Shown here piece after piece: positions 8,855 to 17,304 of a DNA stretch of 64,000 bases. Position 1 is the stretch's first letter. The number at the start of each line of letters is the position of its first letter. Source of the stretch: Planctomycetota bacterium. Lineage in GTDB: Bacteria; Planctomycetota; Phycisphaerae; Phycisphaerales; UBA5793. The notes under the pieces are model-generated. The model was not told the origin of the DNA. It saw only the letters and a program-made list of their open reading frames with translations, and did not search any database. Location of the stretch: positions 1,276,581 through 1,340,580 of the forward strand of contig JABFGK010000001.1 in the NCBI GenBank assembly GCA_013112555.1, read 5' to 3'. Both the position numbers and the translations under genes were made by a program.

Positions 8855-10666
8855 ATGAATCGAAATCTACAGACCGCTATGGCGTGCGCGGCTGCGGCAC
8901 TCGTGATGTACGGCCCACATTCTGCGGTGGCCGATGATTGCCCGACGCTGTATTACTCGACCTACTTCGGTGGCAGCGGCTACGAAAATCTGCGTGATGT
9001 TGCGTTTGATGGCGAGGGCAACATGTACGCGACCGGCGGGACCGAGTCGAGCGACTTCCCAACGACGCCCGGTGCCTACGACCGGACCTTCAACGGCTGG
9101 CATGATGTGTTTGTTGCCAAGTTCGATCCCAGTGGTGCCCTGGTCTGGTCAACCTTGCTGGGCGGGCCGAACTATGACCGGGCCTACGCCATTGAGATCG
9201 GTGACGATGGGGCCGTGTATGTCGGCGGACGAGCAGGCAACGGATTCCCGACCACGCCCGGTGTCATTCAGGAGACATTCGGCGGCGATGTCAACCACAA
9301 CGGCGCCTACGGCAAGCAGGACGGCTTTGTCACCAAACTCAGCAATGACGGTTCCACCGTGCTGTGGTCCACCTACTTCGGCACCGACGACCGATCGTTC
9401 CTTCGTGACATCGACGTCGATCAGAACGGGGACGTCTATCTCGGCGTGTCGGACCTGAGTCGATCACTGCCCTATATCACGCCGGGTGCATACCAGGAAC
9501 AGCACGGGGGTGGCGATGATCTCGGGGTGGCCAAGATCAACGCCGATGGGACGCAGGTCATCTGGGCGACCTACTGCGGCGGCCCCGGGAATGAGGGCTA
9601 CGGGCCGTCCGTCCGTGTTGATGATACAACGGGTATCGTGTACGTCGTCTCGGGCGCCACCTCGGGAGGCGCGCCCGTTTCCGGTAATGCGTTCGATCCC
9701 TCGTACAACGGCGGCTGGGAGATGTACCTGTGCAAGTTCTCGGCCGATGGATCGCAGTTGTTGTATGGAACATACATCGGAGGTTCGGGCAACGAGGGAG
9801 TCGAAACACATAATCTTGCGGTCGATGCGCAGGGACACGTGTTTGTGGGGACCGGGTCCGACTCGTCAGACTATCCGACGACCAGTGGTGCGTATCAGCC
9901 GATCAAGCATGGGCTGACAGACATCGTCGTCTCGAAATTCTCTGCCGACGGCTCACAGTTACTGGCATCCACCTTTCTTGGCGGTGCGAGCCATGACTGG
10001 GCTGAAGGTCTTGCCGTCGACAATACCGGTGATCTTCTGTTTGCAGGCGGGTCGAGTTCCGACGATTTCCCGATCACGCCCTATGCGTGTCAGTCGGATC
10101 GGGCAGGAGGTGAGGACTTGATTGCAGTCATACTCTCTTCTGATCTGACGCAGTTGCGCTTCGCTACATTCATGGGCGGGAGTGCCGGTGAAGGCGGACG
10201 CTGTGTGGCTGTGGATGCAGGACGCGGCCGGTTTCTCCTTGGGGGGCATACACCGTCTGATGACTGGCCGGTGCGTAATCCGGAGCAATCATCACTGGCC
10301 GGCTCAGATGACGGGCTGATCGCCGCGTTCCAGTTTGACGATGGGACCAATTGCGGCGGGCATCATCTCGGGGCCGGACCGATTGTGTCGGGAGGACGGG
10401 CGGTGGTGGAAGTCACCGGCGCCACGGCGAGTCGCAGGCAGTACCTGGTGTACAGTGTGGCCGGGCAGGGCAGTACGTATGTGCCGCAACTCGATGTGAC
10501 ACTTGACCTGGCCAACCCGGTTCTGGCAGCGTCGGCCAAAGCGGACTGGCAAGGTACTGTCCTGTGGATCCTTGATGTGCCGTCGGTGGCGTCGGGACAG
10601 GAGGTATGGTTGCAGTGTGCCGAGCGGTTGAGCGTGACGAATGTGGTGGGGACGCGGGTTGAGTGA
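8855..10666 (+). CDS. Secreted SBBP-repeat beta-propeller protein
   Basis: The 603-residue protein starts with a signal peptide (to about residue 26, ending HSAVA). Seven or more repeats of roughly 50-60 residues follow, each with the SBBP pattern YSTYFGGSGYE...DVAFDGEGNMYATG...SSDFPTTPGAY...DVFVAKFDPSGA. Such repeats form beta-propellers in exported proteins. The last 110 residues resemble the C-terminal module of the subtilase and LamG proteins (paired hydrophobic strands, PVLAASAKADWQGTVLW). AGGGGATG precedes the ATG. The binding partner is unknown. Confidence 0.88.
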   Translation: MNRNLQTAMACAAAALVMYGPHSAVADDCPTLYYSTYFGGSGYENLRDVAFDGEGNMYATGGTESSDFPTTPGAYDRTFNGWHDVFVAKFDPSGALVWSTLLGGPNYDRAYAIEIGDDGAVYVGGRAGNGFPTTPGVIQETFGGDVNHNGAYGKQDGFVTKLSNDGSTVLWSTYFGTDDRSFLRDIDVDQNGDVYLGVSDLSRSLPYITPGAYQEQHGGGDDLGVAKINADGTQVIWATYCGGPGNEGYGPSVRVDDTTGIVYVVSGATSGGAPVSGNAFDPSYNGGWEMYLCKFSADGSQLLYGTYIGGSGNEGVETHNLAVDAQGHVFVGTGSDSSDYPTTSGAYQPIKHGLTDIVVSKFSADGSQLLASTFLGGASHDWAEGLAVDNTGDLLFAGGSSSDDFPITPYACQSDRAGGEDLIAVILSSDLTQLRFATFMGGSAGEGGRCVAVDAGRGRFLLGGHTPSDDWPVRNPEQSSLAGSDDGLIAAFQFDDGTNCGGHHLGAGPIVSGGRAVVEVTGATASRRQYLVYSVAGQGSTYVPQLDVTLDLANPVLAASAKADWQGTVLWILDVPSVASGQEVWLQCAERLSVTNVVGTRVE

Positions 10667-10679
10667 AGATCTGTCGTAG

Positions 10680-10714
10680 GCCGGATCAACAAGGCTCGGC
10701 GCGGAAGATCCGGC
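10680..10714 (+). terminator. Perfect 8-bp stem hairpin after the SBBP gene
   Basis: GCCGGATC at 10680-10687 pairs perfectly with GATCCGGC at 10707-10714 around a 19-base loop, 14 bases after the SBBP stop. No T-run follows, so it could be a REP-like element or a processing/stability hairpin instead of a classical terminator. Confidence 0.5.
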
Positions 10715-10796
10715 GGCACGGTCTACGTGTCGGCTCTTTGTCCTCCTGACGTCGGACGTTGAGCCGACCTGGAAAACCGACCTACAATCCTGCGAA

Positions 10797-11984
10797 GTGT
10801 TTCAGCCCAACATCATCACGGTTGCGCAGTTGCTTGCAGCCGTCGCTGCATCATGCTGTGCCATCTGGCTGGTGTGGGTACTTGTTCGCTGTGCCATGCT
10901 GAAACAGGGACAATGTCCGCTATGCGGCTATGCCCTGCTGTCAGGCCAGGAACGCTGCCCGGAATGCGGGTTCGCGTACGCTCGTGCGAAGCAAAGCCGC
11001 CTGCGGAGATGTCTCTGCCAGTCAATCATCCTCTCTCTGAGTATGTTTGTCCTGACCGTTACCTACACGAGCCTCCGCCAATGGCCGACACACTGTCCTG
11101 CACCGCTCCTTGTCCGGATTGCACCAGTCGGGACCACCGTTCGTTGTAAACCACTGGTTGATCCCCTCATAATCGAGACTATCAACCGCCGAGAAGAAGG
11201 GCGACTCAGCGACCGTTCGTATGGGACATACATACGTCGTTACATCGAGGCCGCGATGAAAGAGGGATGGTTGATTCGCTACCGCAGCCACTGGCCGGGC
11301 ACGATGCCATTCCTGGTCACTCCCTGTATGCGAGAGGATCTGGGGATCCTGACTCGCACTCGCACCGAGTTCATGTTTGATAACGGGTCAACAATTGCCC
11401 AACGAGTTCCCTTATTGCTGGGGGAGCACGAATGGTCTACTTCCACATGGCGCGACCCGACAGTAGCCATACCGACAGACATGTTCCGTGATGGCTTCGC
11501 GGAAGTCACCGTGAGGGTCACAGATTGGTCTGACAAACGATCGTTCATACCTTTGTATGAAGATGTTGTTCGCATTCCGCTCCCCGTTAACACGCCCGCA
11601 GACTCCCTTATGGAGCCGGTGCCGGGCACTCTCAGTTCGCTCCTGCATGTGTATGGAGAGGTGCAGGCTGATCGTGTTCTGTTGAAAATCACACCGGCTG
11701 TCAAGAGTCCACCTGATGTGGCGATCGGTGTTCGATTCGATCTGGTTCAGGACGGCAAGGTGGTATCTTCAGTGCGGTACGCACATGCCTGGGAGGACAC
11801 TTGCGGTAATGTGATCCCATTCACGATAGGGGTCGCATTGCCCCTGACGATGAGAGTAGTGACGAATCAGAGCCCATTCAGTATCCGGGTCACGAGTGAT
11901 ATTGAGATGGCGCTGCATGATTGCAAACGAACAAAGTACTGGAGTGGAGTAGAGGAAAGTACGATCCAGCGCCATCGGAAGTGA
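10797..11984 (+). CDS. Zinc-ribbon membrane protein of unknown function
   Basis: The 395-residue product has two hydrophobic segments (about residues 8-32 and 78-95) flanking a CPLCGY...CPECGF zinc ribbon (about 42-62), a combination common in uncharacterised Planctomycetota proteins. The remaining 300 residues, probably outside the membrane, are not recognised. GTG 10797 is used as start; ATG at codon 34 is possible but would lose the first helix. It stands alone between the SBBP gene and the aromatic-degradation genes. Confidence 0.7.
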   Translation: MFQPNIITVAQLLAAVAASCCAIWLVWVLVRCAMLKQGQCPLCGYALLSGQERCPECGFAYARAKQSRLRRCLCQSIILSLSMFVLTVTYTSLRQWPTHCPAPLLVRIAPVGTTVRCKPLVDPLIIETINRREEGRLSDRSYGTYIRRYIEAAMKEGWLIRYRSHWPGTMPFLVTPCMREDLGILTRTRTEFMFDNGSTIAQRVPLLLGEHEWSTSTWRDPTVAIPTDMFRDGFAEVTVRVTDWSDKRSFIPLYEDVVRIPLPVNTPADSLMEPVPGTLSSLLHVYGEVQADRVLLKITPAVKSPPDVAIGVRFDLVQDGKVVSSVRYAHAWEDTCGNVIPFTIGVALPLTMRVVTNQSPFSIRVTSDIEMALHDCKRTKYWSGVEESTIQRHRK

Positions 11985-12020
11985 GCGGCAGAGGGGGACG
12001 GCGGGGGGGAGGGAGTGTGG

Positions 12021-12120
12021 CCCGCTTCCTCACGGTCGCGGTTCGTCGGAGAGGGAAGCCCGCTTCCTCACGGTCGCGGTTCGTCGGTAGGAAGGGGGGA
12101 GGGCACATGCCATGTGCCCC
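12021..12120. repeat. Direct repeat pair and hairpin upstream of glutaryl-CoA dehydrogenase
   Basis: A 29-base unit (CCCGCTTCCTCACGGTCGCG then GTTCGTCGG) occurs at 12021-12049 and again at 12059-12087. A related CCTCACGGTCGCGG stretch is found near 13608-13621. At 12101-12120 GGGCACATG and CATGTGCCC form a hairpin, the same family as 43851-43874. These are dispersed intergenic repeats, placed between two plus-strand genes; the 240-base interval otherwise holds no gene. Confidence 0.65.
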
Positions 12121-12225
12121 TACGAATGACGATGCTTCCGCACGTTTTCCTCCTCCTGCGCGCGTACAATCTGCTGCCGTAAATTCTCCCCATTTCAGCC
12201 TATTTGAGAGCAGGAAGCCCTCCTC

Positions 12226-13413
12226 ATGACCACTACTCCCACTGCCTCCGTCGGAACCCCATCCGCCACCGATTACTACGACGTCCGTTCGCTGCTATCC
12301 GAGGATGAACAGGCGATCCAGGATGCCGTTGCCCGCTTCGTGGATGAGCGCGTGTTGCCGGGTATTGCCGAGGCATTTGACGAGCACCGCTTCCCGGAGG
12401 ACCTGATCCCCGAACTGGCCGAAATGGGGCTGCTGGGCTGCAATATCGAGGGGTACGACTGTGCCGGCCTCAATCACGTCTGCTACGGGCTGGTCAACCA
12501 GGAACTCGAGCGCGGAGACGCCGGCGTCCGCAGTTTCGTGTCCGTCCAGGGCAGTTTGTGCATGTATCCCATTCTTGCGTTCGGCTCCGAAGAACAGCGC
12601 CAACGCTGGCTGCCCCAGATGGCCAGTGCGGAAGTCATCGGCTGCTTCGGCCTGACCGAGGCCGACGGCGGGTCCGACCCGGGGGCCATGAAGACGACGG
12701 CCAAGCGCGACGGCGGCGACTGGATCCTCAACGGCTCCAAGATGTGGATCACCAACGGCAGCATTGCCCATCTGGCCGTCGTGTGGGCTCAAACCGAGGA
12801 TGGTATTCGCGGCTTCCTGGTCGAGAAGGACATGCCGGGGTATTCGACGCGCGACATCGAACGAAAGTATTCACTGCGGGCGTCCATCACATCAGAACTG
12901 TTTCTTGATGATGTACGCGTGCCGGATGCAAACATGCTGCCGAATGTCCGCGGGCTCAAGGGGCCGCTGAGTTGCCTGACCCAGGCCCGTTACGGGATTG
13001 CCTGGGGCGTCATCGGGTCGGCCATTGCCTGCTTCCAGGAAGTGCTGGATTATTCGAAGGTCCGCGTCCTGTTCGGTCGGCCGTTGTCACATACACAGAC
13101 GGTCCAGCGCCGGCTGGCGGACATGAGTCGGCGTATTACGTTGGCCCAGTTGTTGGCATTGCAACTTGGGCGACTCAAGGATGAGGGCAAGATGCATCAC
13201 AGCCACGTGTCGATGGCCAAGTGGAACAATGTCCGCACCTCGCTCGATATTGCCCGTGATGCGCGTGACCTGCTCGGTGCCAGCGGGATCAGCAGCGAGT
13301 TCTGCTCGATCCGCCATATGTTGAACCTGGAGAGCGTGATTACTTATGAAGGCACGGAAACGGTTCACGAACTCGTGGTCGGTCGGGAACTCTGTGGGCA
13401 TAGTGCGTATTGA
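12226..13413 (+). CDS. gcdH: Glutaryl-CoA dehydrogenase (acyl-CoA dehydrogenase family)
   Basis: The 395-residue flavoprotein matches the glutaryl-CoA branch of acyl-CoA dehydrogenases. Signatures are GCFGLTEADGGSDPGAMKT, LNGSKMWITNG, IRGFLVEKDMPG, RYGIAWGVIGSA and IRHMLNLESVITYEGT. The catalytic base is Glu375 (in TYEGT), and Arg102 (in VRSFVSVQ) sits where the substrate carboxylate-binding arginine is known in human GCDH. It would oxidise and decarboxylate glutaryl-CoA to crotonyl-CoA, giving electrons to the EtfAB encoded at 38.6-40.4 kb. Decarboxylating and non-decarboxylating forms cannot be told apart by eye. It converges on the benzoyl-CoA reductase operon. AGGAAG precedes the ATG. Confidence 0.88.
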   Translation: MTTTPTASVGTPSATDYYDVRSLLSEDEQAIQDAVARFVDERVLPGIAEAFDEHRFPEDLIPELAEMGLLGCNIEGYDCAGLNHVCYGLVNQELERGDAGVRSFVSVQGSLCMYPILAFGSEEQRQRWLPQMASAEVIGCFGLTEADGGSDPGAMKTTAKRDGGDWILNGSKMWITNGSIAHLAVVWAQTEDGIRGFLVEKDMPGYSTRDIERKYSLRASITSELFLDDVRVPDANMLPNVRGLKGPLSCLTQARYGIAWGVIGSAIACFQEVLDYSKVRVLFGRPLSHTQTVQRRLADMSRRITLAQLLALQLGRLKDEGKMHHSHVSMAKWNNVRTSLDIARDARDLLGASGISSEFCSIRHMLNLESVITYEGTETVHELVVGRELCGHSAY

Positions 13414-13420
13414 TGTGTCA

Positions 13421-13577
13421 GACGAGCCGCGCGCATCAGCAAGCGGGTTTTGTTCACACTCCGACGAGCCGCGCGCGTCAGCAAGCGGGTTTTGATCACA
13501 CTCCGACGAGCCGCGCGCGTCAGCAAGCGGGTTTTGCTCACGCTCCGACGAGCCGCGCGCGTCAGCAAGCGGGTTTG
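13421..13577. repeat. Tandem 42-bp repeat (LADARGS type), 3.7 units
   Basis: Units begin at 13421, 13463 and 13505 (42 bases each, one to three differences) with a partial unit from 13547. The core reads GACGAGCCGCGCGCGTCAGC then AAGCGGGTTTTG. Read on the minus strand, a unit encodes NPLADARGSSE plus three residues, a short peptide repeat familiar from Planctomycetota intergenic regions. The array fills the gap between convergent gcdH and the hemerythrin gene. Because 42 is a multiple of three, open frames persist on both strands; I do not consider them genes. Confidence 0.85.
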
Positions 13578-13624
13578 TGCGAAGCACAAGATGAGGGAAC
13601 CCGCTCCCTCACGGTCGCGGCTTG

Positions 13625-14188
13625 TCAGATCAACGGTACCTCGTATTTCGCACACAGATCACGGGCGATTGCCTTGCAGCGCTCCAGGCGCTGGCAATAG
13701 TCCGGCATCTGCTCGACTTCAGCATATGAGTTGGTCAACTGAACGAGTTGCTGACCCTGCACGACCTGGTCGGCCATCCCGAACAGGCAATGGTCTTCCT
13801 TATCAATATGGTTGCGCAACATATTCAGATATTCGGTGCCATGCTCGATGAACGAATTGAATGCACGTTCGTTGCCGGCGGCGGCCTCGGGGAGCAACTC
13901 ATCGAGTTTCCCGACCAGGCGTCGACCTTCCTGGTGTTCGGTCAACATCACACCGATCGGGCCGCCTTCACGCGGGATCCCGCCGGCTTCCATCTTCGGA
14001 AACAGTTGATCCTCTTCCTTGCAATGGTGGCACTTGTCGGCATAGCCCCGGAAGAACTCGATGAAATCCGTAAACAGTGCCGTATCGACGGTGCCTGTCG
14101 CACGGGCTTCCTTCAGTGCTGCCTCAAGGCAACTCAGGACACGCAGGATGGTCTGATGCTCATCGCGCAGGCATTGTGTGGCTTCCAT
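13625..14188 (-). CDS. Hemerythrin-like HHE-domain protein
   Basis: The 187-residue protein shows a hemerythrin HHE cation-binding pattern: DEHQTIL (His10), CHHCKEEDQLFPKM, LTEHQEGRRL and RNHIDKEDHCLF, spaced as in a four-helix di-iron bundle. GGAGGAA precedes the ATG. It is the last gene of the benzoyl-CoA operon, 38 bases after the activator subunit gene. A likely role is binding oxygen or NO to protect the oxygen-sensitive Fe-S reductase, or iron supply; both are inference from position. The extra cysteines (Cys54, Cys57) next to the histidines are notable. Confidence 0.85.
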   Translation of the reverse strand: MEATQCLRDEHQTILRVLSCLEAALKEARATGTVDTALFTDFIEFFRGYADKCHHCKEEDQLFPKMEAGGIPREGGPIGVMLTEHQEGRRLVGKLDELLPEAAAGNERAFNSFIEHGTEYLNMLRNHIDKEDHCLFGMADQVVQGQQLVQLTNSYAEVEQMPDYCQRLERCKAIARDLCAKYEVPLI

Positions 14189-14226
14189 GGATCGTTCCTC
14201 CAGCCTTTATTGTGTCGGTAAACAGA

Positions 14227-15033
14227 TCAAGCAACGGCTGTTTCCTGAGTGCGCTTCTCGTGTCGTCGTAAACCGAGGATGGCAGCCCCATAGGCCACGA
14301 CATGCAGCGGATGCTCCGGTACATACACGGGGTAGGGGAACAACTCACGGCAGGCATCAACCATGCCCTCCTGCATAGCGACCCCGCCGATGAAGACGAC
14401 CGGCGAGTCGAAGCCGACGAGTTTCAACTGGCTCAGCGCTCGACCGGCCAGGGAGTCATGGGCACCGCGCAGAATATCAGGAACCGTCTTTCCCTCGGAG
14501 ACGTGGTTAATAATCTCCGACTCTGCCAGCACGGCACAGACGCTGCTGATCGGCTGCGCATCGTTCGCTTCGAGTGACAGTTTCCCGACCTCCTCGATAC
14601 TCACTTCGAGATACCGTGAGATTCGTTCGAGGAAGCCGCCGCTGCCGGCTGCACACTTTTCATTCGTTCGGAACGACTTGACTTTGCCGCCGTCTCGGAG
14701 TGAGATGGCCCGAGTACATTGGGCCCCCATATCAACGACGAAGTGCGCATCGGGGAACAGTGCATGTGCCCCGCGCCCGCCGCACGTGAGTTCCGTGATC
14801 TGGATGTCACGCCGGTCCAGACTGTAGCGACCGAGGCCGGTCGTCGCAATGTACTCTATTTGGTCATCGCTGATACCGGCAGACTCACAGGCACTGCCGA
14901 TTGACTTTGACGAGACGATATCAAAATCAGCCTCGGTCCGGGCCATACCCATGCCGAGTATCTGCTCGTTCTCATCAATGATGACGGTCTTGGTTCGACC
15001 GCTTCCCAGATCAACACCTGCCACAAAGGTCAC
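14227..15033 (-). CDS. bcrD: Benzoyl-CoA reductase ATPase/activator subunit (BcrD-like)
   Basis: The 268-residue protein belongs to the BadF/BadG/BcrA/BcrD ATPase family (acetate kinase/Hsp70 fold). It has DLGSGRTKTVIID near the N-terminus (phosphate 1) and two cysteines, Cys127 (NEKCAAGSGGFL) and Cys166 (SSVCAVLAES), expected to hold the [4Fe-4S] cluster bridging two ATPase subunits. The phosphate 2 motif reads DMGAQCTRAI where the usual form is [13 protein letters not shown] hydrolysis drives electron transfer to the substrate-reducing subunits. It is 108 bases after the paired subunit gene; GTG start with AAAGGAG upstream. Confidence 0.85.
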   Translation of the reverse strand: MTFVAGVDLGSGRTKTVIIDENEQILGMGMARTEADFDIVSSKSIGSACESAGISDDQIEYIATTGLGRYSLDRRDIQITELTCGGRGAHALFPDAHFVVDMGAQCTRAISLRDGGKVKSFRTNEKCAAGSGGFLERISRYLEVSIEEVGKLSLEANDAQPISSVCAVLAESEIINHVSEGKTVPDILRGAHDSLAGRALSQLKLVGFDSPVVFIGGVAMQEGMVDACRELFPYPVYVPEHPLHVVAYGAAILGLRRHEKRTQETAVA

Positions 15034-15141
15034 GGCGTGACTCCTTTCGATCGGCAGTCAGGCTGCCGCATGTCTTACTACTGCGAATCGGTCTCTTTCA
15101 GGAAGGAACCGATTCCGATCAGGTCCTGGGTCTCTCGGCTG

Positions 15142-15945
15142 CTACGAGGCGGCCTTTTGCTGTCCGGCCCGCACATGGTCCAGGGCATAGAGCGCTGCAC
15201 CGAGTGCGCCGGTGTATTGCGAGTCATCACTCACATTCAACGTCACCCCGAGTTTCTCCTCGAGTGCGTGGATCATCCCGGTATTGCGGGCCACCCCGCC
15301 GGTGAAGGTGACTTCCTCTTCGATTCCGGTTCGCCGAACCAGACTGATGGTGCGGGAGGCGATGGCCTGGTGCACCCCGCAGAGGATGTCCTCAATCTTG
15401 CGTTTCTGAGCGAGGTAGCTGAGGATGTCGGACTCAACAAAGACGGTACACACGCTCGTGAGCCGCACCGGCTTCGTGCCCTTGAGTGAGATCGGGCCGA
15501 TCTCATCAAGCGTCAGTCCGAGCACCTCCGCCGCCCCGGTCAGGAAGCGGCCGGTCCCGGCAGCACACTTGTCGTTCATACAAAAGTCGATCACATCGCC
15601 GTCCTCGCCGATCTTGATCGCCTTCGTGTCCTGGCCGCCCATATCGATGACGGTGCGGGTGCCGGGAAACAAGGTGTGTGCGCCACGGGCATGGCATGAG
15701 ATCTCGGTGACCTGGGTGTCCCCGGCTTCGATCTTATATCGACCGTAGCCGGTCCCGACGACGAACCCGATCCGGCTGCGCTCGACATCGGCTTCCTCCA
15801 TCATGACATCCAGCGCACGTTGCCCGGCCCGGCGCACGTTGGCGCCGGTGTCGATCAGCGTTCGAGAAACAATCCGGCCTTCGATATCAACGATCACGGC
15901 CTTCGTTTGCGTACTTCCGACGTCGATGCCGGCTGCATGTGACAC
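15142..15945 (-). CDS. bcrA: Benzoyl-CoA reductase ATPase/activator subunit (BcrA-like)
   Basis: The 267-residue protein is a second member of the same ATPase family, with canonical motifs: [13 protein letters not shown] (8-20), [20 protein letters not shown] (101-111), and cluster cysteines Cys127 ([12 protein letters not shown]) and Cys166 ([10 protein letters not shown]). With the BcrD-like protein it should form the ATP-hydrolysing module receiving electrons from reduced ferredoxin. At about 30 kDa it is much shorter than the Thauera BcrA I remember (near 48 kDa), so the pair is closer in size to the Azoarcus-type BzdP/BzdQ. GTG start; AGGAAAGGG upstream. Which of the two is formally A or D is not settled by eye. 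Confidence 0.85.
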   Translation of the reverse strand: MSHAAGIDVGSTQTKAVIVDIEGRIVSRTLIDTGANVRRAGQRALDVMMEEADVERSRIGFVVGTGYGRYKIEAGDTQVTEISCHARGAHTLFPGTRTVIDMGGQDTKAIKIGEDGDVIDFCMNDKCAAGTGRFLTGAAEVLGLTLDEIGPISLKGTKPVRLTSVCTVFVESDILSYLAQKRKIEDILCGVHQAIASRTISLVRRTGIEEEVTFTGGVARNTGMIHALEEKLGVTLNVSDDSQYTGALGAALYALDHVRAGQQKAAS

Positions 15946-15985
15946 GGTGTACCCTTTCCTGTTCGTTCGTCAGTGACTCAAATCA

Positions 15986-17293
15986 TCAATCACCCTGTGT
16001 GGCGGCAGCCGCAGCCGCCTCCGCAGCAGCGGTCGAGCGCAGACGCTTGTAGGTGAGCGCCTCAAAGAAGGCATCGATTCGGTTTTTAAGTTGTGCTTCT
16101 GCGTAGTAGCGGGGGTCCTCAAGATCGGATTCAACCATCAGCGTCGGGATCCCGAGGTCACGAATGAAGTGCTCGCGCATATCGCCCTGGCCGGCCGAGA
16201 ACAGCCGACAGCTCTTCACACTGTGAATTACCAACGCATCCGCATGCCAGTCGGTAATGTATTGATGAATCTGCTTGTACCGCTCAATCATCGAGCGATT
16301 ACACAGGTTGTGAATGATCATCTGCTCGGCAATACTCTCGAGCGGTCGCTCCGGGTCATGGCAGAATCCGTTTTCCCATGTGCCGCCGACGGTGGAATAG
16401 GTACTCTGCACCGCCACGGCCCCCCATGCCTCGAAGAGACCGCGGAAGTTGCGGTAGTAGGGGTATGGTGGCGGGCCTTCGACCACGATTCGGAACCGTT
16501 CATCGTCAACGACGCCGAGGCCCTGCTCGACAATGTGCTCATACTGCTCGACGGCAGCATCAAAGAAGTCGGCTGCTTCCTTGGTGCCGCGCAGCGCATT
16601 GATCGGTCCCATCATGTTGATGGCATCGAAGTAGGCGTCATACGGCGCGGGTCTGGCTTTGCACAGGTTCTTCGCTTTGGCCCATCCCTGTTCGGCCCGG
16701 GCTGAATAGGCCAGATGCTCACGCAGCCGATCCATATCGAACTTCTTGCCCGTCAGATCCTCGCACTTGGCAATCAGTTCCTTGAGCTGCGTAATGACAT
16801 ACTGGGTATCTTCCTTGCTCGGCTCGTCCTCACGGAGGAATGGGATATCGAGCATGACGAGCGGCACATCCATGATCTCGGCACAGTGCTCAAACCACTT
16901 GATGTACACATTGCAGCCGACGAAGTTACAGACGATCAGGTCCGGCTTCGGGATCGTGCCGTCCTCGCCGATGCCCCCGTCCAGCGTGTACCCGATGTCT
17001 GCTTTGACATAGGCGCAGTTGTCGGAGGCATAGCCGATCTCTTCGGCTTTGATAATGTAGGGCAGCGAGTTCTTGCGAATTGCCAACTGCAGTGCGTTGA
17101 TCTCCGGGAAGGTCGGGAGGATGTCAAAGCAGCGCAGAATTTCGACACAGTTGCCGCTGACCATGAGATAGGCGGACTTCGTATCAGTCTTCGTGGCTGC
17201 CTGAAGTTGCCCAAGCCAGTCGGAAATAATGTCGCGTGACAGTTTGTGAACGGTGCCACGGTAATCCTTGGAATCGGCGATAGTGGTGCGCAT
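15986..17293 (-). CDS. bcrB: Benzoyl-CoA reductase substrate-reducing subunit B
   Basis: The 435-residue protein matches BcrB/BzdO of the 2-hydroxyacyl-CoA dehydratase superfamily. Likely Fe-S cysteines lie in SGNCVEILRCFD, ASDNCAYVKAD, CNFVGCNVYIK and VKSCRLFSAGQGD. With BcrC it would form the active-site module that reduces benzoyl-CoA to cyclohexa-1,5-diene-1-carbonyl-CoA. Start ATG 17293 is chosen because AGGAGA lies directly upstream; the frame can be opened from a TTG at 17308 but that overlaps bcrC. An alanine-rich tail (AAAEAAAAAA) ends the protein. Operon order bcrC-bcrB-bcrA-bcrD equals that of Thauera. Confidence 0.9.
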   Translation of the reverse strand: MRTTIADSKDYRGTVHKLSRDIISDWLGQLQAATKTDTKSAYLMVSGNCVEILRCFDILPTFPEINALQLAIRKNSLPYIIKAEEIGYASDNCAYVKADIGYTLDGGIGEDGTIPKPDLIVCNFVGCNVYIKWFEHCAEIMDVPLVMLDIPFLREDEPSKEDTQYVITQLKELIAKCEDLTGKKFDMDRLREHLAYSARAEQGWAKAKNLCKARPAPYDAYFDAINMMGPINALRGTKEAADFFDAAVEQYEHIVEQGLGVVDDERFRIVVEGPPPYPYYRNFRGLFEAWGAVAVQSTYSTVGGTWENGFCHDPERPLESIAEQMIIHNLCNRSMIERYKQIHQYITDWHADALVIHSVKSCRLFSAGQGDMREHFIRDLGIPTLMVESDLEDPRYYAEAQLKNRIDAFFEALTYKRLRSTAAAEAAAAAATQGD

Positions 17294-17304
17294 GCAATCT
17301 CCTG

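Noticed and set aside
13421..13577. Tandem repeat considered as a CRISPR array
   Set aside because: Units are contiguous 42-base repeats with no unique spacers, and no cas genes are present.
13410..13851. Arginine- and glutamine-rich open frames across the tandem repeat
   Set aside because: They are kept open only because the repeat length is a multiple of three, and exist on several frames and both strands.
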